Below are positions 1 through 8,012 of a DNA stretch of 64,000 nt, piece after piece. The DNA is taken from positions 62,001 to 126,000 of the forward strand of contig NZ_DFBS01000036.1 of NCBI RefSeq assembly GCF_002366715.1, in the 5' to 3' direction. The DNA is from Halomonas sp. UBA3074. GTDB lineage: Bacteria; Pseudomonadota; Gammaproteobacteria; Pseudomonadales; Halomonadaceae. The notes under the pieces were generated by a model. It had not been told where the DNA came from. It searched no databases and worked only from the letters and a program-made list of their open reading frames with translations. The translations under genes and the position numbers were made by a program. Every line of letters starts with the position of its first letter. The stretch's first letter is position 1.

Positions 1-2002
1 TCAGCGTGGTCGCACGGTTGAGCTCCCGAGCCGCAATCGGCATGAGCGTGCCGTTAATCAACGTCGACTTGCCTGACCCCGAGACGCCGGTAATGGCGAT
101 AAACAGCCCCAGTGGCAACGTTAATGTCACATCCTGCAAGTTATTACCGGTGGCACCACGTAGCACTAATTGCTTTTCTGGGTTGCCAGGAATGCGGTAA
201 GGCGGCACGGCGATTTCGCGTGTGCCGGAAAGATACTGGCCGGTCAACGAGTTGGCGTTATCCATGATGTCTTGGGGCGTGCCCTGGGCGACGATCTCAC
301 CGCCATGCACACCTGCACCGGGGCCGATGTCCAAAACGTGGTCGGCAGCGCGGATGGCGTCTTCATCGTGCTCCACGACGATCACGGTATTGCCCAAATC
401 GCGCAGCCGTTCGAGGGTTTTCAGCAACCGGTCATTATCGCGCTGGTGCAAACCAATCGACGGCTCATCAAGTATATACATGACGCCGACGAGGCCCGCA
501 CCGATCTGGCTGGCAAGGCGGATTCGCTGGGCCTCGCCACCAGAGAGCGTGTCGGCACTACGCTCTAGATTGAGATAATCCAGCCCCACGTTAACCAGGA
601 ACTCTAGCCGGGCATGGATTTCATGGACGATTTTATCGGCAATTTCGCCTTTTCGCCCGGGCAGCGTTAAATCGGCAAAGTAGCGCCATGCGTCGCCAAT
701 CGGGAAGCGCACAATCTCGGCAATATTGTGATCATCCACATACACATGCCGTGACTCCTTCCGTAGCCGCGAGCCGTTACAGGTGGCGCAGGGCTGGACC
801 GCGATGTATTTGACCAGATCATCGCGCACCATGTTGGACTCGGTTTCCCGATAACGGCGCTGCATATTGGGCAACACGCCTTCAAAGGCGTGTTCGCGAG
901 TGACTTTGCGGCCGCGGTCGCCCACATAGGCAAACGGGATTTGCTCGTCGCCACTACCGTTTAAGATAATCTCGCGTTCATGGCGCGCAAGCTCTTGCCA
1001 GGGTGTTTCCAACGCAAAGCGGTAGTGCTTTGCCAACGCCTGGAGTTGAGTAAAATAGTAAATGTTGCGGCGATCCCAGCCTTTGATCACGCCTTCGGCA
1101 AGCGAAAGCTCTGGATGGCTGATTAACTTGTCAGGGTCGAAGTACTGCTGCACGCCCAACCCATCGCAGGTAGGGCAAGCGCCCGCCGGGTTGTTGAACG
1201 AGAACATGCGCGGCTCGAGCTCGGCCAGCGAGTAGCCACATACCGGGCAGGCAAAGCGCGATGAAAAGGCAATATCGTCGCGCTCGCCATCCATGAAGTG
1301 AATCATGGCGGTGCCGTCGGCGAGGTTGAGCGCCGTTTCAAACGACTCTGCCAAGCGCTGGGCAAGATCGTCGCGCACCTTGAAGCGGTCGACCACCACG
1401 CTAATGTCGTGTTTTTTGCGCTTATCCAGCGGGGCGATATCGTCCATCTCCAGCACTTGGCCGTCGATCAAGGCGCGCACAAAACCCTGGGCACGCAGCT
1501 CTGCTAGTAGCTGCAGGTGCTCGCCTTTGCGCCCTTTCACCACGGGTGCCAGCAGCATCAGCTTGGTGCCTTCGGCCAGATTCATGACCTGATCGACCAT
1601 TTGCGAAATGGTCTGGGCTTCGAGGTCTTCGCCATGCTCGGGGCAGCGCGGCGTTCCTGCACGCGCGAAGAGCAGGCGCAGGTAGTCGTAAATTTCGGTA
1701 ATGGTGCCCACGGTCGAGCGCGGGTTGTGAGAAGTGGACTTCTGCTCAATAGAGATCGCAGGCGAAAGCCCTTCGATGTGATCCACATCGGGCTTCTCCA
1801 TCATCGACAGGAACTGGCGCGCATAGGTGGAAAGTGATTCCACATAGCGGCGTTGCCCCTCGGCGTATAGGGTGTCAAACGCTAATGACGATTTACCCGA
1901 GCCGGATAGGCCGGTAATCACAATCAGCTTGTTACGGGGCAGTTCCACATCGATCTGCTTGAGGTTGTGGGTGCGTGCACCCCTGACCAGAATGCTGTCC
2001 AT
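1..2002 (-). CDS. uvrA: UvrABC excinuclease subunit A, 3' part cut by the window edge
   Basis: Damage-sensing ATPase of nucleotide excision repair, which loads UvrB at bulky lesions. The first 667 codons are present out of about 940 usual for the family. The reading frame is open from ATG at 2002 to the window edge. Visible landmarks in order are the first Walker A (GLSGSGKSSL, about residues 31-40), a zinc module with paired CPVC and CPTC about residues 253-285, the first ABC signature LSGGEAQRIRLA near 484, and the second Walker A GVSGSGKSTL near 640. The second signature and second zinc site lie outside the window. It is divergent from the MFS gene, and a good sigma70-type promoter lies 31 bases upstream. 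I see no LexA box (CTGT-N8-ACAG) in the intergenic region, unlike E. coli uvrA. Confidence 0.97.
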   Translation of the reverse strand, partial: MDSILVRGARTHNLKQIDVELPRNKLIVITGLSGSGKSSLAFDTLYAEGQRRYVESLSTYARQFLSMMEKPDVDHIEGLSPAISIEQKSTSHNPRSTVGTITEIYDYLRLLFARAGTPRCPEHGEDLEAQTISQMVDQVMNLAEGTKLMLLAPVVKGRKGEHLQLLAELRAQGFVRALIDGQVLEMDDIAPLDKRKKHDISVVVDRFKVRDDLAQRLAESFETALNLADGTAMIHFMDGERDDIAFSSRFACPVCGYSLAELEPRMFSFNNPAGACPTCDGLGVQQYFDPDKLISHPELSLAEGVIKGWDRRNIYYFTQLQALAKHYRFALETPWQELARHEREIILNGSGDEQIPFAYVGDRGRKVTREHAFEGVLPNMQRRYRETESNMVRDDLVKYIAVQPCATCNGSRLRKESRHVYVDDHNIAEIVRFPIGDAWRYFADLTLPGRKGEIADKIVHEIHARLEFLVNVGLDYLNLERSADTLSGGEAQRIRLASQIGAGLVGVMYILDEPSIGLHQRDNDRLLKTLERLRDLGNTVIVVEHDEDAIRAADHVLDIGPGAGVHGGEIVAQGTPQDIMDNANSLTGQYLSGTREIAVPPYRIPGNPEKQLVLRGATGNNLQDVTLTLPLGLFIAITGVSGSGKSTLINGTLMPIAARELNRATTL

Positions 2003-2032
2003 CAACACCTCGAATCGCGCGGCAAAAGCGTG

Positions 2033-2062
2033 ATTATACGTTTGTGGAGCCCCTCCCGGCAA
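2033..2062 (-). promoter_or_regulatory. Sigma70-type promoter for uvrA
   Basis: On the minus strand, TTGCCG (2062-2057) is followed after 18 bases by a perfect TATAAT (2038-2033), 31 bases before the uvrA ATG. The assignment rests on consensus match and position only. Confidence 0.6.
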
Positions 2063-2095
2063 AACCGCTTTGATAACATGCGTCAACTCGTGCCG

Positions 2096-2124
2096 TTTCC
2101 AGCGCCAGTGCAAACCGCTAGAAT
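2096..2124 (+). promoter_or_regulatory. Possible promoter for the MFS gene
   Basis: TTTCCA (2096-2101), 17 bases, then TAGAAT (2119-2124), 50 bases before the chosen ATG. The -35 box is weak. The -10 context CCGCTAGAATAG recurs just upstream of birA (33546-33557), which supports it slightly. Confidence 0.35.
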
Positions 2125-2173
2125 AGAGGTTTTTCTCAAGCCGTCATGTTTCTCTCTCATCAAAAAGGGCTCT

Positions 2174-3553
2174 ATGCGCAAGGTTTCCGCACTATTGCTG
2201 GCCTCTGAACGTCGTGCGATCAGCGGTTTGGCCGGGCTCTATGCGTCTCGTATGCTGGGGCTGTTCATGGTGCTGCCCGTGCTGGCGCTTTATGCCGATA
2301 CGCTAGCCGGGGCAACGCCCCTGTTGGTGGGGGTGGCGCTCGGCATCTATGGATTAACCCAGGCGACGCTGCAAATTCCGTTTGGCTTGCTCTCTGACCG
2401 CATTGGCCGCAAGCGGGTGATTGCCATGGGGCTGGTGATTTTTGCGCTGGGCAGCGTGGTTGCCGCGCTATCCGATACCATTGCCGGCGTGATTGCCGGG
2501 CGAGCGTTGCAGGGTGGGGGAGCCGTGGCCGCCGCCATCATGGCACTCCTGGCGGATCAAACCCGCGAGGAAATTCGCACCGCGGCCATGGCGACCATTG
2601 GGCTCTCCATTGGCGTGTCGTTTGCTATTGCCATGGTGCTGGGGCCGTGGCTTGCCGCCTGGGCGGGGCTAGCGGGTGTGTTCTGGTTTACGGCGCTGCT
2701 GACACTGGTGGGGTTGCTGGTGCTGTGGCGCTGGGTGCCGGCCGCGCCCAGGCGGCGGCGTCATCGCGATGTGGGCATGGATCGTCAGCAGTTCAAGAGC
2801 GTGATCACTCGCCCCGATTTATGGCGCTTGGATATATCGATCTTCGCCCTGCATTTAGTACTCATGGCGATCTTTGTGGCGGTTCCCTTCCGCCTGTTAA
2901 ACGCTGGCGTGGCGATTGAGTATCACGGACTGGCGTATCTTGGCATTATGGCACTATCGTTTGTTGCCATGGTGCCGCTGATCATTGTGGCTGAAAAGCA
3001 GCAGCGCATGCGCTTGATGTGTCTGGTGGCGATCGGCGCTATTGTGATTAGTTTGGCGGGGCTGGGGTTGCCACTATCGTCAGGCTATTGGCTGTTCGTG
3101 TGGCTGTTTGTGTTCTTCACCGGCTTTAACTTGCTGGAAGCCACGCTTCCCTCCATGCTCAGTAAGCTGGCCCCGGCGGGCGCCAAAGGAACGGCCATGG
3201 GGGTGTATTCGACCAGCCAGTTTTTAGGGGCATTTTTAGGCGGTACCCTAGGCGGTTTATTAGCCAATTATGGCGGCCTTAACGCGGTTTTTATCGGTTG
3301 TGCCGTGTTTGCGCTATGCTGGTGGGCCGCGATGTGGCGAATGCCTTCACCGCCGCCACTCTCCAGTGAAGTGGTGGCGCTGCACGAAACCCAGCCAGAT
3401 GCGCTCGACCTGTTGATGGAGCACTTGGCCGATGTGGTCGGTGTGGAAGACGTCATGGTGGTGCCGGAAGAGCGGTTGGTCTATTTAAAAGTAAACCGCC
3501 AACAGCTGGATCAGGCAGCCTTGACGCGGCTAATGGCGCCACCCAAATCTTAA
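2174..3553 (+). CDS. MFS transporter of the YajR type with C-terminal YAM-like domain
   Basis: Inner-membrane major facilitator, 459 residues, resembling E. coli YajR (454 residues). The first membrane helix contains SRMLGLFMVLPVLALY, and the MFS loop 2-3 signature GLLSDRIGRKRVI is intact. A second-half motif GTAMGVYSTSQFLG and about twelve hydrophobic helices follow. The last 60 or so residues are a soluble, acidic ferredoxin-like tail (DALDLLMEHLADVVGVEDVM), as in the YAM domain of YajR. The ATG at 2174 is chosen because the homologous sequence starts there; the frame is open further upstream but unlike the family. Substrate is unknown; drug or metabolite efflux is a guess. A uvrA-MFS-ssb order is common in gammaproteobacteria. 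Confidence 0.88.
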   Translation: MRKVSALLLASERRAISGLAGLYASRMLGLFMVLPVLALYADTLAGATPLLVGVALGIYGLTQATLQIPFGLLSDRIGRKRVIAMGLVIFALGSVVAALSDTIAGVIAGRALQGGGAVAAAIMALLADQTREEIRTAAMATIGLSIGVSFAIAMVLGPWLAAWAGLAGVFWFTALLTLVGLLVLWRWVPAAPRRRRHRDVGMDRQQFKSVITRPDLWRLDISIFALHLVLMAIFVAVPFRLLNAGVAIEYHGLAYLGIMALSFVAMVPLIIVAEKQQRMRLMCLVAIGAIVISLAGLGLPLSSGYWLFVWLFVFFTGFNLLEATLPSMLSKLAPAGAKGTAMGVYSTSQFLGAFLGGTLGGLLANYGGLNAVFIGCAVFALCWWAAMWRMPSPPPLSSEVVALHETQPDALDLLMEHLADVVGVEDVMVVPEERLVYLKVNRQQLDQAALTRLMAPPKS

Positions 3554-3626
3554 TCCAGCCCGGCCGATAAATGTAGGACGGCGGTTGGCAGTAACCCTTA
3601 CACGACAGCTATTAAAGGAGCGCCTT

Positions 3627-4238
3627 ATGGCTCGCGGCATAAACAAGGTCATTTTGATTGGTAACCTCGGGCAGGATCCAGAGGTGCGTTTTACCCCCAG
3701 CGGTACCGCGGTAGCGAACTTGAACCTAGCAACCACCGATACGTGGATGGATCGCCAGAGCGGCCAGCGTCAAGAGCGTACCGAGTGGCACCGCGTGGTG
3801 ATGTTCAATAAAACCGCTGAAATCGCACAGCAGTATCTGAAAAAAGGCTCCAAAGTATATATCGAAGGGCGCCTACAAACCCGTAAGTGGCAGGACCAGA
3901 ACGGACAGGATCGTTACTCGACAGAAATCGTCGCTAACGACATGCAGATGCTGGACGGTCGCGGCGGTGATTTCCAGGGCGGCGGCGCAGTCCAAAATAA
4001 CTATCCGCAAAGTGCGCCTCAAAACGCACCGGCCCCCAATCAAGGCGGCGGTTATCCTCAGCAGGGCGGTGCGCCCCAAGGTGGCAACTACGGCGGGCAG
4101 GGTTCACAACAGCCTCGTCCTCCTCAGCCAGCACCGCAGCAGGGCAACCAAGCACCGCCGCCCAATCAGCAAAACAGCAGCTACGGTGCGCCGGATCCAG
4201 GTAACTTCGACGACTTTGACGATGAGATACCGTTCTAA
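3627..4238 (+). CDS. ssb: Single-stranded DNA-binding protein
   Basis: Coats single-stranded DNA in replication, repair and recombination. 203 residues. The N-terminal OB fold (about 1-110) starts ARGINKVILIGNLGQDPE. A Gly/Gln/Pro-rich flexible linker (about 118-190) follows, and the protein ends in the acidic tip DFDDEIPF that docks SSB partner proteins. The start is fixed by the shine-dalgarno AAAGGAG at 3614-3620, six bases before ATG. It lies 73 bases after the MFS gene on the same strand. The linker is long and low-complexity, as usual in this family. Confidence 0.97.
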   Translation: MARGINKVILIGNLGQDPEVRFTPSGTAVANLNLATTDTWMDRQSGQRQERTEWHRVVMFNKTAEIAQQYLKKGSKVYIEGRLQTRKWQDQNGQDRYSTEIVANDMQMLDGRGGDFQGGGAVQNNYPQSAPQNAPAPNQGGGYPQQGGAPQGGNYGGQGSQQPRPPQPAPQQGNQAPPPNQQNSSYGAPDPGNFDDFDDEIPF

Positions 4239-4291
4239 GTGCACTGTTCGTTCATTAGTGTCTAGCCGGGCGTGAGTAAGGGGAATGTTGC

Positions 4292-5182
4292 TTGAAACTT
4301 TTGATACTGGATGCCGCACACTGCTTAAGCTTGGCGCTGGCCCGGGAAGCAAGCCGTCGCGCCGACACTGAGCTAGTCATTGAGCAAGGAACCGTCATCA
4401 CGCCGTCGCGCCTTGAAGCGATTGCGCCTGACGCGGTGATCATCCCACCACTGGCCCACCCCTTGAACATGGCGCCAGCCGATGTCACCGCGCATGCCGA
4501 TGCGGTAGACCGGTGTTTGGAAGCCTGCCTATCGCAAGATGTGGCGCTGGTGTGGTGTGTGTCCGACCAGCTCTACGAAGATGGCCTAGAAGTGCCTATC
4601 GATGAGCATGTCGTTCCGGCTCCGCGCGACGACAGCCTGCGCCGTTTGGTGCAGACCGGTAACCGTATCCGCGCCGATGTACAGCGTCATTTAATCGTCC
4701 GGCTGGGGCCGCTGTTTGCGCTTGAAGGCAGCCACGCTTGGCTGAATGACATCATCGGCAGCCTAGTGCTTGGTAAGCCAGTGCGGGCGGCCGAGGATGT
4801 GATATTTTGTCCGACATCGGCGGATGCCGTTGCCATGGCGTTAATCGGTATGCTGCAGCAACAGGGCAGCGGTGCCGATGCCTGGGGTGCCTACCACCTC
4901 GCTGGCACGGAGCCGGTTAGTGCTTTTACCTTTACTTCCATGGTGCGGACTCAGCTGTTAACTCACTTAGAAGGCCGCGGTGAGCAGATTACCCTCGGTG
5001 AGGTGCAACCGCTTAAACATCATCATGATGCCAAGCTGCGGCGTGTTTTGAACTGTCGACGTGTGTTAGACGTTTTTGGGGTTCATCAAAAGCCATGGCG
5101 ATTAGAGGCTGGACGCATGCTGGATGCGTGGTGTTTAACCCGTGAGAGCAATCGTGTCAGCGATACAGGAGCATCGGCTTGA
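4292..5182 (+). CDS. RmlD-like sugar-nucleotide reductase homolog, degenerate
   Basis: 296-residue protein related to the NAD(P)-dependent dTDP-4-dehydrorhamnose reductase/epimerase (RmlD-like SDR) family, starting KLLILDAAHCLSLALARE. The fold is suggested by a central VALVWCVSDQLYEDGLE segment where RmlD has its S-x-Y-V-FDG region, and by a C-terminal half of epimerase type. The glycine-rich nucleotide loop (GxxGxxG) and the catalytic YxxxK are not recognisable, so enzymatic activity is doubtful. The only good start is TTG at 4292, behind a purine-rich GTAAGGGG; a nearby ATG at 4285 is out of frame. Its stop overlaps the TTG start of the acyltransferase gene, so the two are translationally coupled. 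The function is not known to me. Confidence 0.7.
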   Translation: MKLLILDAAHCLSLALAREASRRADTELVIEQGTVITPSRLEAIAPDAVIIPPLAHPLNMAPADVTAHADAVDRCLEACLSQDVALVWCVSDQLYEDGLEVPIDEHVVPAPRDDSLRRLVQTGNRIRADVQRHLIVRLGPLFALEGSHAWLNDIIGSLVLGKPVRAAEDVIFCPTSADAVAMALIGMLQQQGSGADAWGAYHLAGTEPVSAFTFTSMVRTQLLTHLEGRGEQITLGEVQPLKHHHDAKLRRVLNCRRVLDVFGVHQKPWRLEAGRMLDAWCLTRESNRVSDTGASA

Positions 5183-5913
5183 TAAATGTGGTTCGCAGCC
5201 TGATATTTTACGCTGGCTATTTTTTCGCCATGCTGATGATTGGCATTCTGTTTCTACCCATTGCGCCCTTTCTCCCACTCGCGGGTCGCTACCGCTTACT
5301 CAATTTGTATAACTACTTTTTGATGGTGTGGTTTCGTATCGCCTGCGGTGTTCGCTATGACATTCAGGGGCGTGAAAACCTGCCCAGCGGGCCCTGTGTC
5401 ATTCAGGCTAATCACCAGTGTGAGTGGGAAACGGTGTTTCTTCAGGTGATGAAGCCACCTGTATGTACGGTACTAAAGCGAGAATTACTGCGCCTACCCA
5501 TCTTCGGTTGGGGGCTGCGTCTGCTGCGCCCGATCAGCCTGGACCGCTCCAAACCAGCGCGGGCGATGAAGCAAGTGCTGACACAGGGCGTCGAGCGTCT
5601 TGGCACCGGCTTGTCGGTGCTTATTTTTCCAGAAGGCACGCGTGTTGATCCCGGTATCCGCAAACGCTATAACAAAAGTGGCAGCGTGGTGGCGTGTCGT
5701 GCAGGGGTGCCGGTGCTGCCGGTTGCACATAACGCTGGTGAGCGTTGGCCTGGGCGCCACTGGGTTAAGCGACCAGGCGTACTGCGTGTGCGCATTGGTA
5801 AGCCTATTGAGACGGCAGGGCGTATGCCCGATGAAGTGCTCGCGGAACTGGAGGTGTGGATCGAGGCACAGCTACAGGAAATCTCCGACGTACCGCGGCC
5901 TACCACACGTTAA
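5179..5913 (+). CDS. 1-acyl-sn-glycerol-3-phosphate acyltransferase family protein (PlsC-like)
   Basis: Membrane-bound lysophospholipid acyltransferase, 244 residues, probably making phosphatidic acid or acylating another lysolipid. An N-terminal membrane segment (about 8-35) is followed by the acyltransferase block: catalytic H79 in NHQCEWE and the substrate motif FPEGTR at 150-155. The first block reads HX4E rather than the textbook HX4D; this variant occurs in a proteobacterial PlsC subgroup. The start is TTG at 5179, overlapping the TGA of the upstream gene, with AGGAG at 5167-5171. It ends at a strong hairpin shared with convergent fabB. The exact lysolipid substrate cannot be told from sequence. 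Confidence 0.88.
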   Translation: MINVVRSLIFYAGYFFAMLMIGILFLPIAPFLPLAGRYRLLNLYNYFLMVWFRIACGVRYDIQGRENLPSGPCVIQANHQCEWETVFLQVMKPPVCTVLKRELLRLPIFGWGLRLLRPISLDRSKPARAMKQVLTQGVERLGTGLSVLIFPEGTRVDPGIRKRYNKSGSVVACRAGVPVLPVAHNAGERWPGRHWVKRPGVLRVRIGKPIETAGRMPDEVLAELEVWIEAQLQEISDVPRPTTR

Positions 5914-5935
5914 CGGCTCATCTCTTTTTCCATAA

Positions 5936-5963
5936 AAAAACGGCGCCCAAGGGCGCCGTTTTT
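5936..5963. terminator. Bidirectional intrinsic terminator between the PlsC-like gene and fabB
   Basis: A 13-base-pair stem (5936-5948 with 5951-5963) of core CGGCGCCC/GGGCGCCG is flanked by A-rich and T-rich ends on both strands. It therefore serves both converging genes. Confidence 0.92.
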
Positions 5964-5984
5964 ACTATCGATGCTGATGGCTTG

Positions 5985-7202
5985 CTAGTCGTTAAAACGT
6001 TGGAAGACTAAACATGCATTGGTGCCGCCAAAGCCGAAGCTGTTGGATAAAGCACGCTCAATCGTCACGTTATCACGACGTGCAGTGACAATATCAAAAC
6101 CATCGGCCTGCTCATCCAGGGTAGCGATATTTGCCGATGCGGCTACAAAGTTATGTTGCATCATCAGCAGTGAATAGATCGCTTCCTGAACGCCGGTTGC
6201 ACCCAGCGAGTGACCCGTCAGCGATTTGGTTGAGCTCATGGCAGGCGTCGTATTACCGAATACCGCACGAATGGCTTTTAGCTCAGCCACATCGCCCACC
6301 GGGGTCGAGGTGCCATGGGTATTGATGTAATCAATAGCGCCATCCACCGTTGCCATCGCCTGGTGCATGCAACGCATCGCGCCTTCGCCTGAAGGGGCGA
6401 CCATGTCATGACCGTCAGAGGTCGCGCCATAACCAACCAATTCACCGTAGATCTTCGCGCCGCGTGCCTTGGCGTGCTCGAGCTCTTCCAACACCAGCAT
6501 GCCGCCGCCGCCAGCGATAACGAACCCGTCGCGGGCGTTATCATAAGGGCGCGAGGCTTGCTCGGGGTTATCGTTATAGTGGGTGGAGAGCGCACCCATG
6601 GCGTCAAACAAGCAAGAGAGCGTCCAGTGCTCCTCTTCCCCGCCGCCGGCAAACACCACATCCTGCTTGTTCAGCTGAATTTGCTCCATGGCGCTACCAA
6701 TACAGTGTGCAGAAGTCGCACAAGCAGAGGAGATGGAGTAATTCACACCCTTGATTTTAAAAGGCGTCGCCAAGCAGGCAGAAACCGTGCTGCCCATGGT
6801 TCGCGTGACGCGATAAGGGCCAACGCGGCGCAGACCTTTTTCACGCAGCACATCGGCTGCTTCAACTTGGTTCGCGCTTGAAGCACCGCCGGAGCCCGCA
6901 ATTAGGCCGGTACGTTCGTTGGAGACCTGCTCCTCAGTGAGCCCCGCGTCTTCAATGGCTTGGGCCATTGACACATACGCATAGGCAGCGGCGTCGCCCA
7001 TAAAGCGGCGCAGCTTACGGTCGATGAGCGCGTCAAGATCGATATCGACGCTACCGGCGACATGGCTACGAAAGCCATGCTCGGCATACTCTTCCTTAAA
7101 ACGAATACCGCTACGCCCAGTTTTGAGCGCGTCCAGGACCTGTCGTTGGTCGTTGCCAAGGCACGATACGATGCCAAGGCCGGTGACTACCACTCGTCGC
7201 AT
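5985..7202 (-). CDS. fabB: 3-oxoacyl-ACP synthase I (KAS I)
   Basis: Condensing enzyme that elongates unsaturated acyl-ACP intermediates in type II fatty acid synthesis. 405 residues. The nucleophile is C161 in SISSACATSAH, with the catalytic histidines H296 (NTHGTSTPVGD) and H331 (SLTGHSLGATG). The ATG at 7202 is chosen because it has AGGAGG directly upstream and gives the family start MRRVVVTGLGIVS. It follows fabA by 13 bases in the classic gammaproteobacterial fabA-fabB operon for anaerobic unsaturated fatty acid synthesis. Those products are the substrates for the CFA-like methyltransferase encoded about 3 kb away. Confidence 0.97.
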   Translation of the reverse strand: MRRVVVTGLGIVSCLGNDQRQVLDALKTGRSGIRFKEEYAEHGFRSHVAGSVDIDLDALIDRKLRRFMGDAAAYAYVSMAQAIEDAGLTEEQVSNERTGLIAGSGGASSANQVEAADVLREKGLRRVGPYRVTRTMGSTVSACLATPFKIKGVNYSISSACATSAHCIGSAMEQIQLNKQDVVFAGGGEEEHWTLSCLFDAMGALSTHYNDNPEQASRPYDNARDGFVIAGGGGMLVLEELEHAKARGAKIYGELVGYGATSDGHDMVAPSGEGAMRCMHQAMATVDGAIDYINTHGTSTPVGDVAELKAIRAVFGNTTPAMSSTKSLTGHSLGATGVQEAIYSLLMMQHNFVAASANIATLDEQADGFDIVTARRDNVTIERALSNSFGFGGTNACLVFQRFND

Positions 7203-7215
7203 GGGAGCCTCCTGT

Positions 7216-7731
7216 TCAGAAATTCGCAGTGGAGGTGAATAGGCCAACGCGCAGATCATTAGCCTGATAAATGTCGCGCCCGTCGACGGATACAGTACCG
7301 TCGGCGATACCCAAGATAAGGCGGCGGGTAATAATACGCTTAATATTAATGCTATAGGTCACTTTTTGTGCATCCGGCAGGATCTGCCCGCTGAACTTGA
7401 CCTCGCCGCAGCCAAGTGCACGACCACGCCCCGGATGGCCTAGCCAGCCCAGATAAAAGCCGACTAACTGCCACATAGCGTCCAAGCCTAAGCAGCCAGG
7501 CATAACAGGATCGCCAGGGAAGTGGCAGTCAAAAAACCACAGGTTCGAGCTGATATCCAGCTCAGCGATCAGCTCGCCCTTGCCATGCTCTCCACCTTCT
7601 TCATGGATGTGCTTGATGCGATCAAGCATCAGCATGTTGGGAGCTGGGAGCTGTGCATTGCCGGGGCCGAATAGCTCGCCGCGGGAGCAGGCCAGCAGTT
7701 CTTCGCGATCAAAGGAGTGTTGCTTGGTCAC
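7216..7731 (-). CDS. fabA: 3-hydroxydecanoyl-ACP dehydratase/isomerase
   Basis: Dehydrates 3-hydroxydecanoyl-ACP and isomerises the trans-2 to the cis-3 product, the branch point for unsaturated fatty acids. 171 residues, the same length as E. coli FabA. Catalytic H70 (CHFPGDPVMPG) and D84 (LGLDAMWQLVGF) are in place. The start codon is GTG at 7731, matching the family N-terminus; the ribosome site is weak (CGGAACG). It is the first gene of fabA-fabB. I could not recognise a FabR- or FadR-like operator in the 281 bases up to the divergent GGDEF-EAL gene. Confidence 0.97.
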   Translation of the reverse strand: MTKQHSFDREELLACSRGELFGPGNAQLPAPNMLMLDRIKHIHEEGGEHGKGELIAELDISSNLWFFDCHFPGDPVMPGCLGLDAMWQLVGFYLGWLGHPGRGRALGCGEVKFSGQILPDAQKVTYSINIKRIITRRLILGIADGTVSVDGRDIYQANDLRVGLFTSTANF

Positions 7732-7942
7732 TGAATCGTTCCGAATATCAAATTGGTTGTTGAGCTAGTCTACTTCCCGAAACCGCTGAATGCACGTAAC
7801 TGGCTATTTATCGCTTCTATCTTAAGATTTTAGCCGTTTGGCCGATAGCACTATTGCTGGGAAGTTTAATACCTTGGCTGTCGATTAGGCACAATTGGTG
7901 TCCTGTTACCGTAATATAGCCTAACCACGTTTTTTACTAGGC

Positions 7943-7959
7943 GGCACAGTTAATGTGCC
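7943..7959. promoter_or_regulatory. Perfect inverted repeat upstream of the GGDEF-EAL gene
   Basis: GGCACA-GTTAA-TGTGCC is a perfect 6-base inverted repeat with a 5-base spacer, 53 bases before the chosen ATG of the c-di-GMP gene. It could be a regulator site or a small RNA hairpin. The rest of the 7732-8012 intergenic region shows no clear promoter. Confidence 0.3.
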
Positions 7960-8012
7960 ATCCAACGTTCATTTTCATCTAGATCAATTTGTATAGGGTA
8001 ACGCAAACCGCC

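Noticed and set aside
170..568. Open frames of 100-130 codons on the plus strand across 170-1837
   Set aside because: They are antisense to uvrA, whose frame is open throughout with all expected motifs; the frames show no family likeness.
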